64,000 bases of DNA from CAVVDY01 sp963815775 (GTDB lineage: Bacteria > Acidobacteriota > Terriglobia > Terriglobales > Acidobacteriaceae). How positions within the stretch are numbered: the first letter of the stretch is position 1; each line of letters opens with the position of its first letter. Position numbers and translations under genes: made by a program. The stretch spans positions 62,001-126,000 of the forward strand of contig CAWFIB010000016.1 in assembly GCA_963815775.1 (NCBI GenBank). Direction: 5' to 3'. The notes beneath the pieces were generated by a model. That model was not told the DNA's origin, did not search any database, and saw nothing but the letters and a program-made list of their open reading frames with translations. Below are positions 17,114-25,748 of this stretch, piece by piece.

Positions 17114-18602
17114 TCAAGCGACACGCTGTGACGCGGCGGCGGCTGAGGCCGTATCGCCAATATCGTGGGCGGACGGCACCGAGGAGAACAGCGCTATCAG
17201 TCCCTCTGCCAAGGTGGGATGAGTCAGAACGGCGTCCCGCAGTGCGGTATAGGGCAGCCCTGCGATCATCGCCATCTGTACGGCGGCCATCATCTCCCCG
17301 GCGCCAACCCCAAAAGCGGTAAAGCCGAGTATGCGATCGCCGCGAGCTTCCACCAAGGCTTTGAGAAAGCCTCGTGTTTCCGAAAGCGTACGCGCACGCA
17401 GATTGGCTTCCATTGGAACTTTGAACAAGCGGTAAGCGATATTCTGCGCTTTGGCTTCCATCTCATTGCATCCAACGCGGGCCAATTCCGGATCCGTGAA
17501 AAGACAATAGGGAACCTGCCTGCCTGTGGTCACCCGGTTGCCGCCGGTTAAATTCGCATGGACAACCCGAAAGTCGTCCACGCTGATATGGGTGAACTGC
17601 GGGCTACCCGCGACCTCGCCGATTGCCCACACGCCGGGCGCAGTAGTCTGCAGCCGCTCGTTGACCTTGATGTATCCACGGTCCGTCAACACGACTCCGG
17701 CTGCTTCCAATCCAATGCCCTCGGTATTTGGAGTGCGGCCCGTCGCCACCAGCACGTGGCTGCCCTTCAGGGTCTTCTCGGTTCCATTCTGTTCTACGAC
17801 GACGCTCACCGCGTCGCCAGAATTTCCTGACAATCGCTTCACCCGCGCACCCAGAAGAACGTTGATGCCCTCGGCCTGCAGGAGGCTGCGAAGCCCTTCA
17901 CACACGTCTTCATCTTCTCTCGACATCAAGCGCTGGTTGCGAATCGATCACGGTCACCTTGCTTCCGAACCGGCGCATCGCCTGCGACAGTTCGATTCCG
18001 ACATAGCCGCCGCCGATCACAAGGAGATGTTCGGGAACCCGGTCAAGTTCAAGCGCCTCAACATGGGTGAGCGGTTTCGCTTCAGCAAGGCCAGGGATCG
18101 CGTCCAGGGCGGCCCGGGTGCCGGTACTGATGATAACGTTTGCGCCACGTAACAGACGGGTGCTGCCGTCGGGGAGAGCGACCTCCACGGTTCTCGGACC
18201 TATGAAGCGACCGGCCCCTCCCAAGATCAATATCGCCCCTGTGTTCTTGTAGTTTTCGAGGTACATTTCATTGAGGCCAGTTACCATCCTGCGTTTGCGC
18301 TCGCGAACGGCGGACATATCAATCCTGAAGCCGTCGTGGATGATGCCGAACTCTTTGCTTCGGTGAAGGTAAGAGGCCACCTTCGCACTGTGGATGATGT
18401 TCTTGCTGGGTAGGCAGGCGATGTTCGGGCACGATCCGCCAATATATTTGCGATCAACGACGGCGACCCGCTTCCCTTCCCCGGCAAAGGTCCAGGCAGC
18501 GAGGGTCGAACCCGTGCCGCCGCCGAGAATGAGGATGTCGAACTCCTCGATATCTATTTTCGTCGGTGAGTTGGCGGATGAAGTGCTGACCATGTTTTTC
18601 AT
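17114..18602 (-). pseudogene. Frameshifted FAD-dependent pyridine nucleotide-disulfide reductase (mercuric reductase/Lpd-like)
   Basis: Two overlapping frames make one protein. The 5' part (18602 down to about 17930) has the FAD motif ILGGGTGS, the redox pair GGSCPNIACLPSK and the NAD motif VIGGGYVG, and stops after VTVIDSQPALDVERR. The 3' part (from about 17929 to 17114) resumes exactly where homologues continue, with MSREDEDVCEGL, then ATGRTPN, the second FAD motif and the dimerisation domain with HPTLAEG. One inserted or two missing bases near 17930-17937 explain the break. It could be a real pseudogene or a sequencing error. The start at 18602 follows GGAAAGGA. The GGSC-x4-C pair marks a class I flavoprotein disulfide reductase. 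Confidence 0.85.
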
Positions 18603-18782
18603 GCGACTTGTCCTTTCCAGGCGATTGACTCGCCCTTGCCTGGCCTTGAATTGACAGGTCCGCGGCCGAGTGCGCCCTCGAGCGCGAGACCATAGCCGGC
18701 TGAAATGATCGATCGTGCTAATTGCCATGACAGAATGCCTCTCATTCGCCTGCGGCAATGAACAGGCGATCTGCAGCCACGG

Positions 18783-19433
18783 TTATCCGTGGTGGAAGAT
18801 GCAGCGTTTATTGTTGGCATGGTGGAGTTTTGCGCAAAACGGAGGCGCGCCCTTGCGCATCCATAAGAAAGCTTCTGCCGCGAACAGCATGCCGAGTGAC
18901 GGGGCCAGGAAATAGATCCAGAGCGCGCGCCAGTAGTCAGCATGAAAGGCCGAGCCGAAGGTTCGCGCCGGGTTGGTGCTCATTCCCGACAGCGGCGTTT
19001 CAAACGTGATGTAGAAGGCGATGAGCGCGATGACGTAGAACCAGGCGTCCCAAAACTCTACTTTTCCCAGGTGATAGAAAGTAACGGTAATGGCCGGATT
19101 GAAATGCCCTCCCGACTGCTTGCCCCAGGGCGAGACAACGATCGCAATAATCGCAAGGCCCATGCCCACGCCCATCAATGCACGACGCGCGGTGCTGCTC
19201 GGGATAGCGTGACGGACCGGTGAGGCGGGATGCCGCACCAGGGCGGCGAACGCACAGGTAAGAAGCATATAGAAGCCCAATTCGCTGATTTCCATCAGGT
19301 ACTCGGGCCAGTGCAGACGCAAGCTGCCGAGCGCACTCAGTCCTTCGCTACGTCGAAGAGATCGGGAGCGCTTCGGCCCGCCCAGTTTGTCGAGCGGTGC
19401 ACGATTTGTTACTGCGCTGACTGCTGGTTGCAA
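18783..19433 (-). CDS. Aquaporin (MIP) family protein with an apparent internal deletion
   Basis: Both family hallmarks are present, the first NPA box in GGHFNPAITV and the second in GMSTNPARTFGS. The N-terminal HWPEYLMEI and C-terminal CAKLHHANNKRCIF regions are those of full bacterial homologues. The section between the boxes is far too short: GKVEFWDAWFYV runs directly into ALIAFYITFETPLSGMS, so helices corresponding to about 75-80 residues are missing in frame. With 216 residues and about four helices it is unlikely to form a normal channel. It is the first gene of the minus-strand set leading to the broken oxidoreductase, PPK2 and SulP. Confidence 0.82.
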   Translation of the reverse strand: MQPAVSAVTNRAPLDKLGGPKRSRSLRRSEGLSALGSLRLHWPEYLMEISELGFYMLLTCAFAALVRHPASPVRHAIPSSTARRALMGVGMGLAIIAIVVSPWGKQSGGHFNPAITVTFYHLGKVEFWDAWFYVIALIAFYITFETPLSGMSTNPARTFGSAFHADYWRALWIYFLAPSLGMLFAAEAFLWMRKGAPPFCAKLHHANNKRCIFHHG

Positions 19434-19519
19434 TGCACCCGCACCTTACGAGAATTCTGAAGCCAACGATTCCGTTTCCCGCAAGTCAGCTCACGCCGAC
19501 ATCGCGAGAGTCGTTTCTG

Positions 19520-21277
19520 TCAAAGGTCAACGACCACTTCTGCGTCTGGCTGGGCACAGCACACAAGCACATTTCCTGAAACTGGTCTCTCGAGTGGTTC
19601 AGGGTGATACGTAACCGAGCCGCTGATCAGGCCAGTCATACAGGTGTGACATACTCCGGTGCGGCATGACCATCGAACCGGAACATCGCAAGCTTCAGCC
19701 AGTTCAAGCAAACCCCCGAATTTAGGATTCCAGGCAACAGTGATCCCGCTGCGTGCGAACGACACTGAAGGGCCAGGCCCCGGGCCACCCTCGGGCGGAT
19801 GCGGAGTACGACCGACTGACGTCACGCCAGGGGTAATCGCGTCCAAGGCACCGAAGATTTCCATGTGCACGTTTTCGTCAGGCACTCCCCAGTTTCGAAG
19901 TCCTTCCCGCATGCTCTGCAAGAATGACGATGGACCGCACAGATAGAAGTGGCTCGTCTGCGGTACGCCAATCTTCGGGAGCAGCGATACGTCAACGTGC
20001 CCGGCGGCGTCGAAGCCCATCTCCAGTTGGTCGGCTGCATCGGGTCTGCTGTACACGATGTAGCTTCGTCCGCCGGGTAACTGCTTTAAGAGAGAATGCG
20101 ATTCCTGGGCAAATGGATGGTTGGCACGATTGCGCGCTCCGTAGATCCACCAAACCTGCCGTGGCGACCTTTCCGTGGCGAGCGCGTGCAGCATTGCCAG
20201 CACGGGGGTTGCACCGACGCCGGCGCTGAGTAGAACAACGGGATTCTCTCCCGGTCGCAGGACAAATGTTCCGCGTGGTACGCTGACCTGCAAAACATCG
20301 CCTTCTCGAGTGCGGGTGCAGAGAAACGAACTGCCGATCCCATTGGGTTCGCTCTTGACGCTGATGCGGAAGTGATCGCCTCCTGGCCGGTCAGACAACG
20401 AATAGCTGCGAAGGACCGGCGGTTTATCTGAATCCACTTGCAATCGCAAGACAACAAACTGACCCGGTTGGGCGACGGGAATGGTTTGCCCGTCGGCCGG
20501 CACCAGAAGGAAGGAGGTCACGCTTTCGCTTTCCTTACGGATATGCGCGATTCGCATCGGTTTGAATCCGGGCCATGCCGGCGGCTGCTCTTCATTTGCT
20601 AGCCCCGGATTCCCCGCCGTCACTGCTGCACTCGACTCGCGCTGGAGTATGGCCTGGAAAGAACTCTGCCAGCCTTTGCTGAGTGCGGGAATCCGGAGTG
20701 CTCGTTCGAGTTGCTCGCGAGAATGTCCTGGCAAGTAGAGCAGAGCGTCTATATCCGCGACCGTAATGCGTTCAGGACCATCGTCGACCTTGATGATCTG
20801 ATCGCCCGCGCCAACTTCTCCTTCCTGCAATACGCGAAAGTAGAATCCGGGTCTGCGATGGGCGACAAGCAGCGCCGCCATGCGGGGCTCGTTAAGGCGG
20901 AGGCCGACGCGGTAGCAGGTTACGCGCGGCTGGGTCACTTCAAACAGCGCATCGCCGATCCGGTATCGATCACCAATGCAGACCTGGTCATCACCCAGCT
21001 CCTCCACCGTGAAGTTTTCTCCGAACTGGCCGAAACTGAAATCGTTTCGGTTCAGAAAGCGCTCCCAGTAGTGATAGGAGTCCATCTGGTAAACGAATAC
21101 GGCACGCTGCTCGCCACCGTGACCGGCGAGGTCCCCTTGCGCATCGCCGTCGACGTTCAGCTTGCGAACCATCCGCCGGTCTTTCACCGGAGATTTCCAG
21201 ATCGCGGTTCGGACAGCCTTGCCGTTCCACGGCACGTCGCGTGGAAGACCAACATTCACTGAAAGCAGGCGAGGCAT
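19520..21277 (-). CDS. MOSC / ferredoxin-NADP reductase / 2Fe-2S fusion protein
   Basis: This 585-residue fusion has three parts. A MOSC domain (about 1-170) contains GDLAGHGGEQRAVFVY, FGENFTVEEL and the conserved Cys in QPRVTCYRVG, as in YiiM-like molybdenum-cofactor sulfurase-type proteins. A short helical region follows. A ferredoxin-reductase module (about 235-480) has the FAD motif RSYSLSD and the NAD motif LLSAGVGATPVLAM. A plant-type 2Fe-2S domain ends the protein, with CRTGVCHTC and VLVCC. It probably passes electrons from NAD(P)H to a substrate bound in the MOSC domain; YiiM reduces N-hydroxylated compounds. Domain calls are firm; the substrate is inference. Confidence 0.9.
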   Translation of the reverse strand: MPRLLSVNVGLPRDVPWNGKAVRTAIWKSPVKDRRMVRKLNVDGDAQGDLAGHGGEQRAVFVYQMDSYHYWERFLNRNDFSFGQFGENFTVEELGDDQVCIGDRYRIGDALFEVTQPRVTCYRVGLRLNEPRMAALLVAHRRPGFYFRVLQEGEVGAGDQIIKVDDGPERITVADIDALLYLPGHSREQLERALRIPALSKGWQSSFQAILQRESSAAVTAGNPGLANEEQPPAWPGFKPMRIAHIRKESESVTSFLLVPADGQTIPVAQPGQFVVLRLQVDSDKPPVLRSYSLSDRPGGDHFRISVKSEPNGIGSSFLCTRTREGDVLQVSVPRGTFVLRPGENPVVLLSAGVGATPVLAMLHALATERSPRQVWWIYGARNRANHPFAQESHSLLKQLPGGRSYIVYSRPDAADQLEMGFDAAGHVDVSLLPKIGVPQTSHFYLCGPSSFLQSMREGLRNWGVPDENVHMEIFGALDAITPGVTSVGRTPHPPEGGPGPGPSVSFARSGITVAWNPKFGGLLELAEACDVPVRWSCRTGVCHTCMTGLISGSVTYHPEPLERPVSGNVLVCCAQPDAEVVVDL

Positions 21278-21518
21278 TAATACCTCTTCGAACTCCGGGA
21301 CCCAACTACTCGCAAAGGCGAGGCGAAACGATGTTTCGGACGCGAAAGGTGGCCGGTTGAGCCAGGCTCCTGACTACATGTCCCACGCAGTGTGCGCAAG
21401 CCGCTATCCTCTCCCACAATGGTTGTCGATCGCCGCCGGTCCGCGGCCACCGAGGACGAGCGCCGCAGGGCAGACAGTATAGAGCAAGTCGCATTCATAG
21501 CCTGGCGATCCAAACTGC

Positions 21519-22214
21519 TCAAAAGGACATTGCCTGACGTGCTTCCAGAACGATGTCCACCACTTCCTCTGGCGCACTGAGCAGTGGAGTGTGATCAACG
21601 GCGAACGACCGTGTTGTAGCGCCCATCCGTTCAGCCATGTAGCGTTGTGTTCTGGGATTGATCATGCGGTCTTCTTCCGCGATAAGGAACCATGAAGGCT
21701 TAGACCTCCAAGTGGGTCTTGGGACCGGCTCCTGAATACACTTCAGGGCAATCGGTCTCTGGACGGCCATCGATAAAGAGATCTGGTCGGGCGTCGCATT
21801 TTGCGCGAAGGCATTTCGGAAGCCGTCGTCGGGCATCCAGATGAATCCGGCAGCATCGGGTGTGAGTTCAGGCGCCTGCGGGTGTCGCTCATCGCGATAG
21901 AAGACCTGAGCAACGGTCTCGCCCAGGTCTGGAGCCAGCGCGGCAATGTACACCAGCGCCTTCACTCGCTGGTCGTTCACTGTCGCGATCACAGCGCCAG
22001 CATAAGCGTGACCCGCCAGAATCACTGGCCCTTCGGTGCGGGCTATGGTGCGCTGCAATGCGACTGTGTCATCGCCCAGTGAGGTCATCGGGATTGGGGC
22101 TGCGATGACTCGCAACCCTTCTCGCTCCAGGGGGAGCAGAACGTCCTTCCAGCTCGAACCATCAGCCCACGCTCCGTGAACCATAACTACGGTGGTCTTT
22201 CCGGAGTTAACCAC
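21519..22214 (-). CDS. Alpha/beta hydrolase-fold protein with Ala at the nucleophile position
   Basis: The 231-residue protein opens with VVMVHGAWADGSSWKDVL, a common start in this hydrolase subfamily. The nucleophile elbow reads LAGHAYAGAVI, so the usual Ser of GHSYGG is Ala. The acid is in AEEDRMI and the histidine in VDHTPLL. It may be inactive as a serine hydrolase or use another chemistry. GTG at 22214 follows GGAAAGGA. The gene is 17 bases downstream of the dehalogenase-like hydrolase and probably co-transcribed with it. Confidence 0.85.
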   Translation of the reverse strand: MVNSGKTTVVMVHGAWADGSSWKDVLLPLEREGLRVIAAPIPMTSLGDDTVALQRTIARTEGPVILAGHAYAGAVIATVNDQRVKALVYIAALAPDLGETVAQVFYRDERHPQAPELTPDAAGFIWMPDDGFRNAFAQNATPDQISLSMAVQRPIALKCIQEPVPRPTWRSKPSWFLIAEEDRMINPRTQRYMAERMGATTRSFAVDHTPLLSAPEEVVDIVLEARQAMSF

Positions 22215-22231
22215 TTTTCAAGTCCTTTCCG

Positions 22232-23119
22232 CTAGGCCGCAGAAGAGGTTGCCACCTGCTTGAGCACGCGAGTACTGAGAAAGTCCCGCATGCGTTCCGC
22301 GATGAAGGCGCTGGAGTCTTCGAGCGCGAAGTGACCGGTATCAATCAGGTGCAGCTCCGCGTTGGGGAGATCCCTTTGATAAGCCTTGGCCCCTTCGACG
22401 GTGAAGAACGGGTCGTTCTTGCCCCAGACGATCAGCATCCTCGGTTGCCGATTGCGGAAATACTCATGCCAGCGGTCGTAGAGCGCAACATTCGACTGAT
22501 AGTTGTAGAGAAGATCGAGCTGGATTGCTGCGTTGCCCGGACGATCGAGAAATGACTGGTCCATGGTGTAGGAGTCCGGACTGATTCGGTCAGCGTCCTT
22601 AACGCCATGTATGTACTGGAACATGGTCATCTCTTTTGTCAGGAGACCGCGCACGGGCTTCTCGGTCTCGGAATTGCGATTCACCCAGAACGGCTTCATG
22701 GGATCGAATGCAGCGCCAATACCCTCCGCGTATGCATTTCCGTTTTGAACGACGATGCTCTGAATCGCATCTGGATGCTTGGAGGCAATCCGATAACCGA
22801 TAGGTGCGCCATAGTCCTGCACATAGATGCTGAACTGCTTTAGGCCCAGGCTCCCGAACAGCAGGTCCTCAACGTGTGCCGCCAGATTGTCGAAGGTGTA
22901 TTCGAATACCTGGACGCCGGGAGCGTCGCTATAACCAAATCCCACATAATCTGGTGCAATCACGCGAAACTTGTCCGCTAATTGCGGTATCAGATCACGG
23001 AACATATGGGAAGAGCTGGGAAAACCATGCAGAAGCACGATGGTTGGCGAGTCCTTGTGACCGGCTTCGCGATAAAAGAGCTTTTGCCCCCTCACATTGG
23101 CGCGATGATAGGTTGTCAT
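22232..23119 (-). CDS. Alpha/beta hydrolase, haloalkane dehalogenase/epoxide hydrolase-like
   Basis: The product is 295 residues from MTTYHRANVRG. The oxyanion motif HGFPSSS is near residue 32 and the nucleophile elbow VQDYGAPIGYR has Asp rather than Ser, as in haloalkane dehalogenases and epoxide hydrolases. The acid lies in VWGKNDPFF and the base histidine in DTGHFALE. The ATG at 23119 follows AAAGGAA; a reading from 23407 adds about 95 unsupported residues. It is divergent from the CGNR regulator with about 150 bases between starts, which suggests control by it. The substrate cannot be named from sequence. Confidence 0.88.
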   Translation of the reverse strand: MTTYHRANVRGQKLFYREAGHKDSPTIVLLHGFPSSSHMFRDLIPQLADKFRVIAPDYVGFGYSDAPGVQVFEYTFDNLAAHVEDLLFGSLGLKQFSIYVQDYGAPIGYRIASKHPDAIQSIVVQNGNAYAEGIGAAFDPMKPFWVNRNSETEKPVRGLLTKEMTMFQYIHGVKDADRISPDSYTMDQSFLDRPGNAAIQLDLLYNYQSNVALYDRWHEYFRNRQPRMLIVWGKNDPFFTVEGAKAYQRDLPNAELHLIDTGHFALEDSSAFIAERMRDFLSTRVLKQVATSSAA

Positions 23120-23268
23120 GGCAGGTTCCTTTTTTGTGAGTTGATTCATGCCTCCGGGTTGGGATCGCTGATCCTTTCCGGGCATCAAGAGGTAGGATGA
23201 TCGACACCGGCAAACGTTACTTTTATGGTGTCTAATTTGAGAAAATATTTCTGGGAGCAAAGACCGGT

Positions 23269-23898
23269 ATGGCGAGCGAACTCCGATCACAGGGAGAATG
23301 GGTGGATGGCTTTCTGTTCGTGGGCAATCACTTGGCCCTGGATTTCCTGAACACGAAGCCAAAGCTGGAGGGCGAGGCTCGAGAACTCCTACCGAATACC
23401 ACGGCACTGGAACGATGGCTGATCACTTCCGGAATCATCACATCTCAGAAAGACAGAACGCAGGTGCGGGCCTGGCGTGGCTCGTACGAAGGGGAGGTTC
23501 TGGTACAAAAGCTAATCGCCTTTCGAGAACGTTTACGAGCGGCGGTACTCCGACTGGAACGTGGTCTGGGACCTGGCGCCGCCTTCGTGGCGGAGATGAA
23601 CATGCTGTTGAGGGAGCACCCTCAGCCGACCAGACTCAGCAGGCACGGGTCAAAGCTGGAACTCGACGCATTTTGGGATCTACGAGAGCCCAGTGACATT
23701 TGGGTGCCGATCATTGCCGCCATCGCTGAATTGCTCTCTGGGCTTGATCCATCCCGCATTCGTAAATGCGAGGCGGAATCGTGCGTGGTTCACTTCTACG
23801 ACACCAGCAAAAAGGGGTCGCGCCGCTGGTGCAGTATGAATATCTGTGGGAACAGATTGAAAGTCGCCGCCTATCAGAGACGGCGCCGTCTTGCCTGA
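23269..23898 (+). CDS. CGNR zinc-finger transcriptional regulator (ABATE domain)
   Basis: The 209-residue protein begins with the ABATE-type region FVGNHLALDFLNTKP and a helical middle. It ends with a CGNR zinc finger of the form C-x4-C, then RRWCSMNICGNR, followed by a basic helix KVAAYQRRRR. CGNR fingers bind DNA and such proteins act as small regulators of neighbouring, often degradative, genes. It is divergent from the two hydrolase genes. The start used is the ATG at 23269. Family is clear; target genes are inferred from position. Confidence 0.88.
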   Translation: MASELRSQGEWVDGFLFVGNHLALDFLNTKPKLEGEARELLPNTTALERWLITSGIITSQKDRTQVRAWRGSYEGEVLVQKLIAFRERLRAAVLRLERGLGPGAAFVAEMNMLLREHPQPTRLSRHGSKLELDAFWDLREPSDIWVPIIAAIAELLSGLDPSRIRKCEAESCVVHFYDTSKKGSRRWCSMNICGNRLKVAAYQRRRRLA

Positions 23899-24604
23899 TG
23901 GATGGAGGTGCATGGCTTGATTGCAAGCAGCCCGTCTTTCAGGCGGAAGCGGTCGATAGAGTGGGTGTGCCGTCCATACATCTCCATGATCCAACAGAAC
24001 CGATTGGGATCTGCGCGGCACCGGCTCTCATCGGCCGCCTTGGGAATCACCTCTACGTCGTGAAACTCATCAACAACCTCTCCCCTGCCCTCAACTGCGG
24101 CGCGCCATGATGTCAAACGACAGCTTGAGCTCGTCTGCGCGACGGACGATTGGGCCGTCAGCCATGCAAGCTCCTGTGACGCTGGAGTCACACCCCAGAA
24201 ATCGTACGACCCGCGCCACTAATGCAAGTGCGCAAAAAGGGAGAAGGGACGAGCGGAAATGAGGCTTTGTGAAAAGGGCTTAGCATGTCCATCCGACCGA
24301 GACTCCCCACTGCCCCTCGCCCGCGCTGGCTCATTGTAAACAAAACCAAGCAGCTATTGGAACCCGCATGAATACTGGGCTTCACACGGCGGAGCGGTAC
24401 TCGATTGTTTTAGGGCATCAATCAGATTTGAGATATCGAAAGCCCGCGCATGTGAGGATTATGAAAGTCGTGGTGCCGGCCAAACCCCAGGGGATGGAAA
24501 TCCGAGAGCCCGCAGACAAAGCTCCGGTCGCCGCCCGTCCGAGTAGGGCACGGTTGACGGTAGCGACCGGGAAAAGAAGTATAAGCGGAGTCTAGCGAAA
24601 AAGG
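23899..24604. other. Intergenic region with possible degenerate SnoaL-like remnant
   Basis: About 700 bases lie between the CGNR gene and the STAS gene, both ending here. On the minus strand, 23874-24191, a frame contains GRHTHSIDRFRLKDG, which resembles the end of SnoaL/NTF2-like proteins. The rest of that frame does not, and the good-looking start at about 24164 (MADGPIVRRADEL) is in another frame and stops after 24 codons. It may be a decayed small gene. Nothing else is recognisable in the stretch. Confidence 0.3.
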
Positions 24605-24952
24605 TCAGTGGCTAAAGGCGCCCACTGCCGAAGCCTCATCGTCCTTCACATCGAACACGGTGTAGAGCTTCGTAATCTGCAACAGGTCATGCACCTTCTT
24701 GGTCAGGTTCAGGAGCTTCAGTTCACCGCCCTGACGCTGCACTGAGGTAAAGGCGCTCACCAGTTCGCCGATTCCCGAGCTGTCGATGTAGCTCACGTCG
24801 CCGAGGTTCAGCAGGATCTTCTTATTGCCCTTGCCCAAAAGGTCCTTGATGGTGTCGCGCAACACAACACTGCCTTCGCCCAATGTGATACGCCCGCTCA
24901 AGTCCACGATGGTTATGCCGTCTACTTGCCGGGTGCTCGCTTTCATGCTCAC
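24605..24952 (-). CDS. Anti-sigma factor antagonist (STAS, RsbV/SpoIIAA type)
   Basis: This 115-residue single STAS domain has the phosphorylatable Ser in VSYIDSSGIGEL. In the partner-switch scheme the unphosphorylated form binds the anti-sigma kinase and frees the sigma factor. It is 24 bases downstream of such a kinase gene, so they form a module. Start may be the first Met at 24952 or the third codon. No sigma factor or phosphatase gene is in the window. Confidence 0.92.
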   Translation of the reverse strand: MSMKASTRQVDGITIVDLSGRITLGEGSVVLRDTIKDLLGKGNKKILLNLGDVSYIDSSGIGELVSAFTSVQRQGGELKLLNLTKKVHDLLQITKLYTVFDVKDDEASAVGAFSH

Positions 24953-24976
24953 GTAGAAGCCTCCTTGCGCTCGCGG

Positions 24977-25399
24977 TCAGTGTCCCGGGAGTCGCTTGAT
25001 CAAAGTGATTTCGGTGCCGGTATCGAGCTTGCGGAACTTGACATCGTCCATGAAGGCCCGCATGAGAAAGATGCCGCGCCCCGATTGCTTCATGAGATTT
25101 TCCGGCGCCAGGGGGTCAGGGATCTCGTCCGGATTCAGGCCCGCCCCTTCGTCTCTTATTGTAATAACAAGGTTGCCGCCCGGCTGCTCAAAGCGCAGAC
25201 TTACCCGCTTGTCGGGGCTGTAGCCGTTGCCGTGCATCACCGCATTGATCATGGCCTCGCGCACTGCCATGGAGATGCCGCCGCGGGCGTCCTCGTCGAA
25301 ACCCGCCTGGGCTGCGGCCTGTTCGGCCATCTCCTCGGCCTTGTTCACGCTCTCCAGCGTGGATTCCATGGTATGCGATACGGGTGGCTGCACGGTCAT
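24977..25399 (-). CDS. Anti-sigma regulatory factor, Ser/Thr kinase (RsbW/SpoIIAB type)
   Basis: The protein is a GHKL ATPase with the N-box REAMINAVMHGN, G1 box DEGAGLNP and G2 box SGRGIFLM. It would phosphorylate the STAS antagonist encoded next and sequester a sigma factor. I place the start at the ATG at 25399 (MTVQPPVSHTM, 140 residues), which matches family length. The frame extends to 25489 without recognisable sequence. The ribosome site is weak. Confidence 0.9.
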   Translation of the reverse strand: MTVQPPVSHTMESTLESVNKAEEMAEQAAAQAGFDEDARGGISMAVREAMINAVMHGNGYSPDKRVSLRFEQPGGNLVITIRDEGAGLNPDEIPDPLAPENLMKQSGRGIFLMRAFMDDVKFRKLDTGTEITLIKRLPGH

Positions 25400-25748
25400 T
25401 GGTAAGTTGATCCTGCCTGCTTGCTTCACGTTTGCAGGTGGCGGAACAAATTCAGCAAGATTCTGCAGTTTGCCTTGCCGGACAGACACTTGTCAACGCA
25501 GGATTCATCTTGGCTGGAGCCAGGGCATGATAGGCTGCCAACGGGTTTCACCCATGCGAGCGCAGAGAATGAACAAAGCCGGCGGCCGGCTGGCTCTCCC
25601 GGCGACAAAGCTAGTCCTGGCGTTCGGTGCGCTCTACTACCTCGAGCATTACTGGAACCGATAAACACCGGGCTTGCCGTGAAGCCGCCCATGGACTAAA
25701 ATTAGAACGAACGTTCGAAAGAATCCAGTTCCGAAGATTCGACTCGAT
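25400..25748. other. Divergent promoter region between the anti-sigma module and the aromatic gene set
   Basis: Starts of opposite-strand genes flank this 350-base stretch, so both promoters should be here. Apart from the palindrome at 25708-25717 listed separately I see no gene or repeat. Confidence 0.55.
25708..25717. promoter_or_regulatory. Putative TetR operator palindrome
   Basis: CGAACGTTCG is a perfect 10-base palindrome inside GAACGAACGTTCGAA, ending 31 bases before the ATG of the TetR gene. Self-regulating TetR repressors of fatty-acid and aromatic acyl-CoA genes bind sites of this look. The assignment rests on position and symmetry. Confidence 0.55.

Noticed and set aside
16857..17117. 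An 86-codon minus frame between PPK2 and the oxidoreductase
   Set aside because: No conserved pattern and no ribosome site; it ends just before PPK2 by chance.
17925..17940. Programmed frameshift in the FAD reductase
   Set aside because: No slippery heptamer or downstream structure was visible; mutation or sequencing error is simpler.
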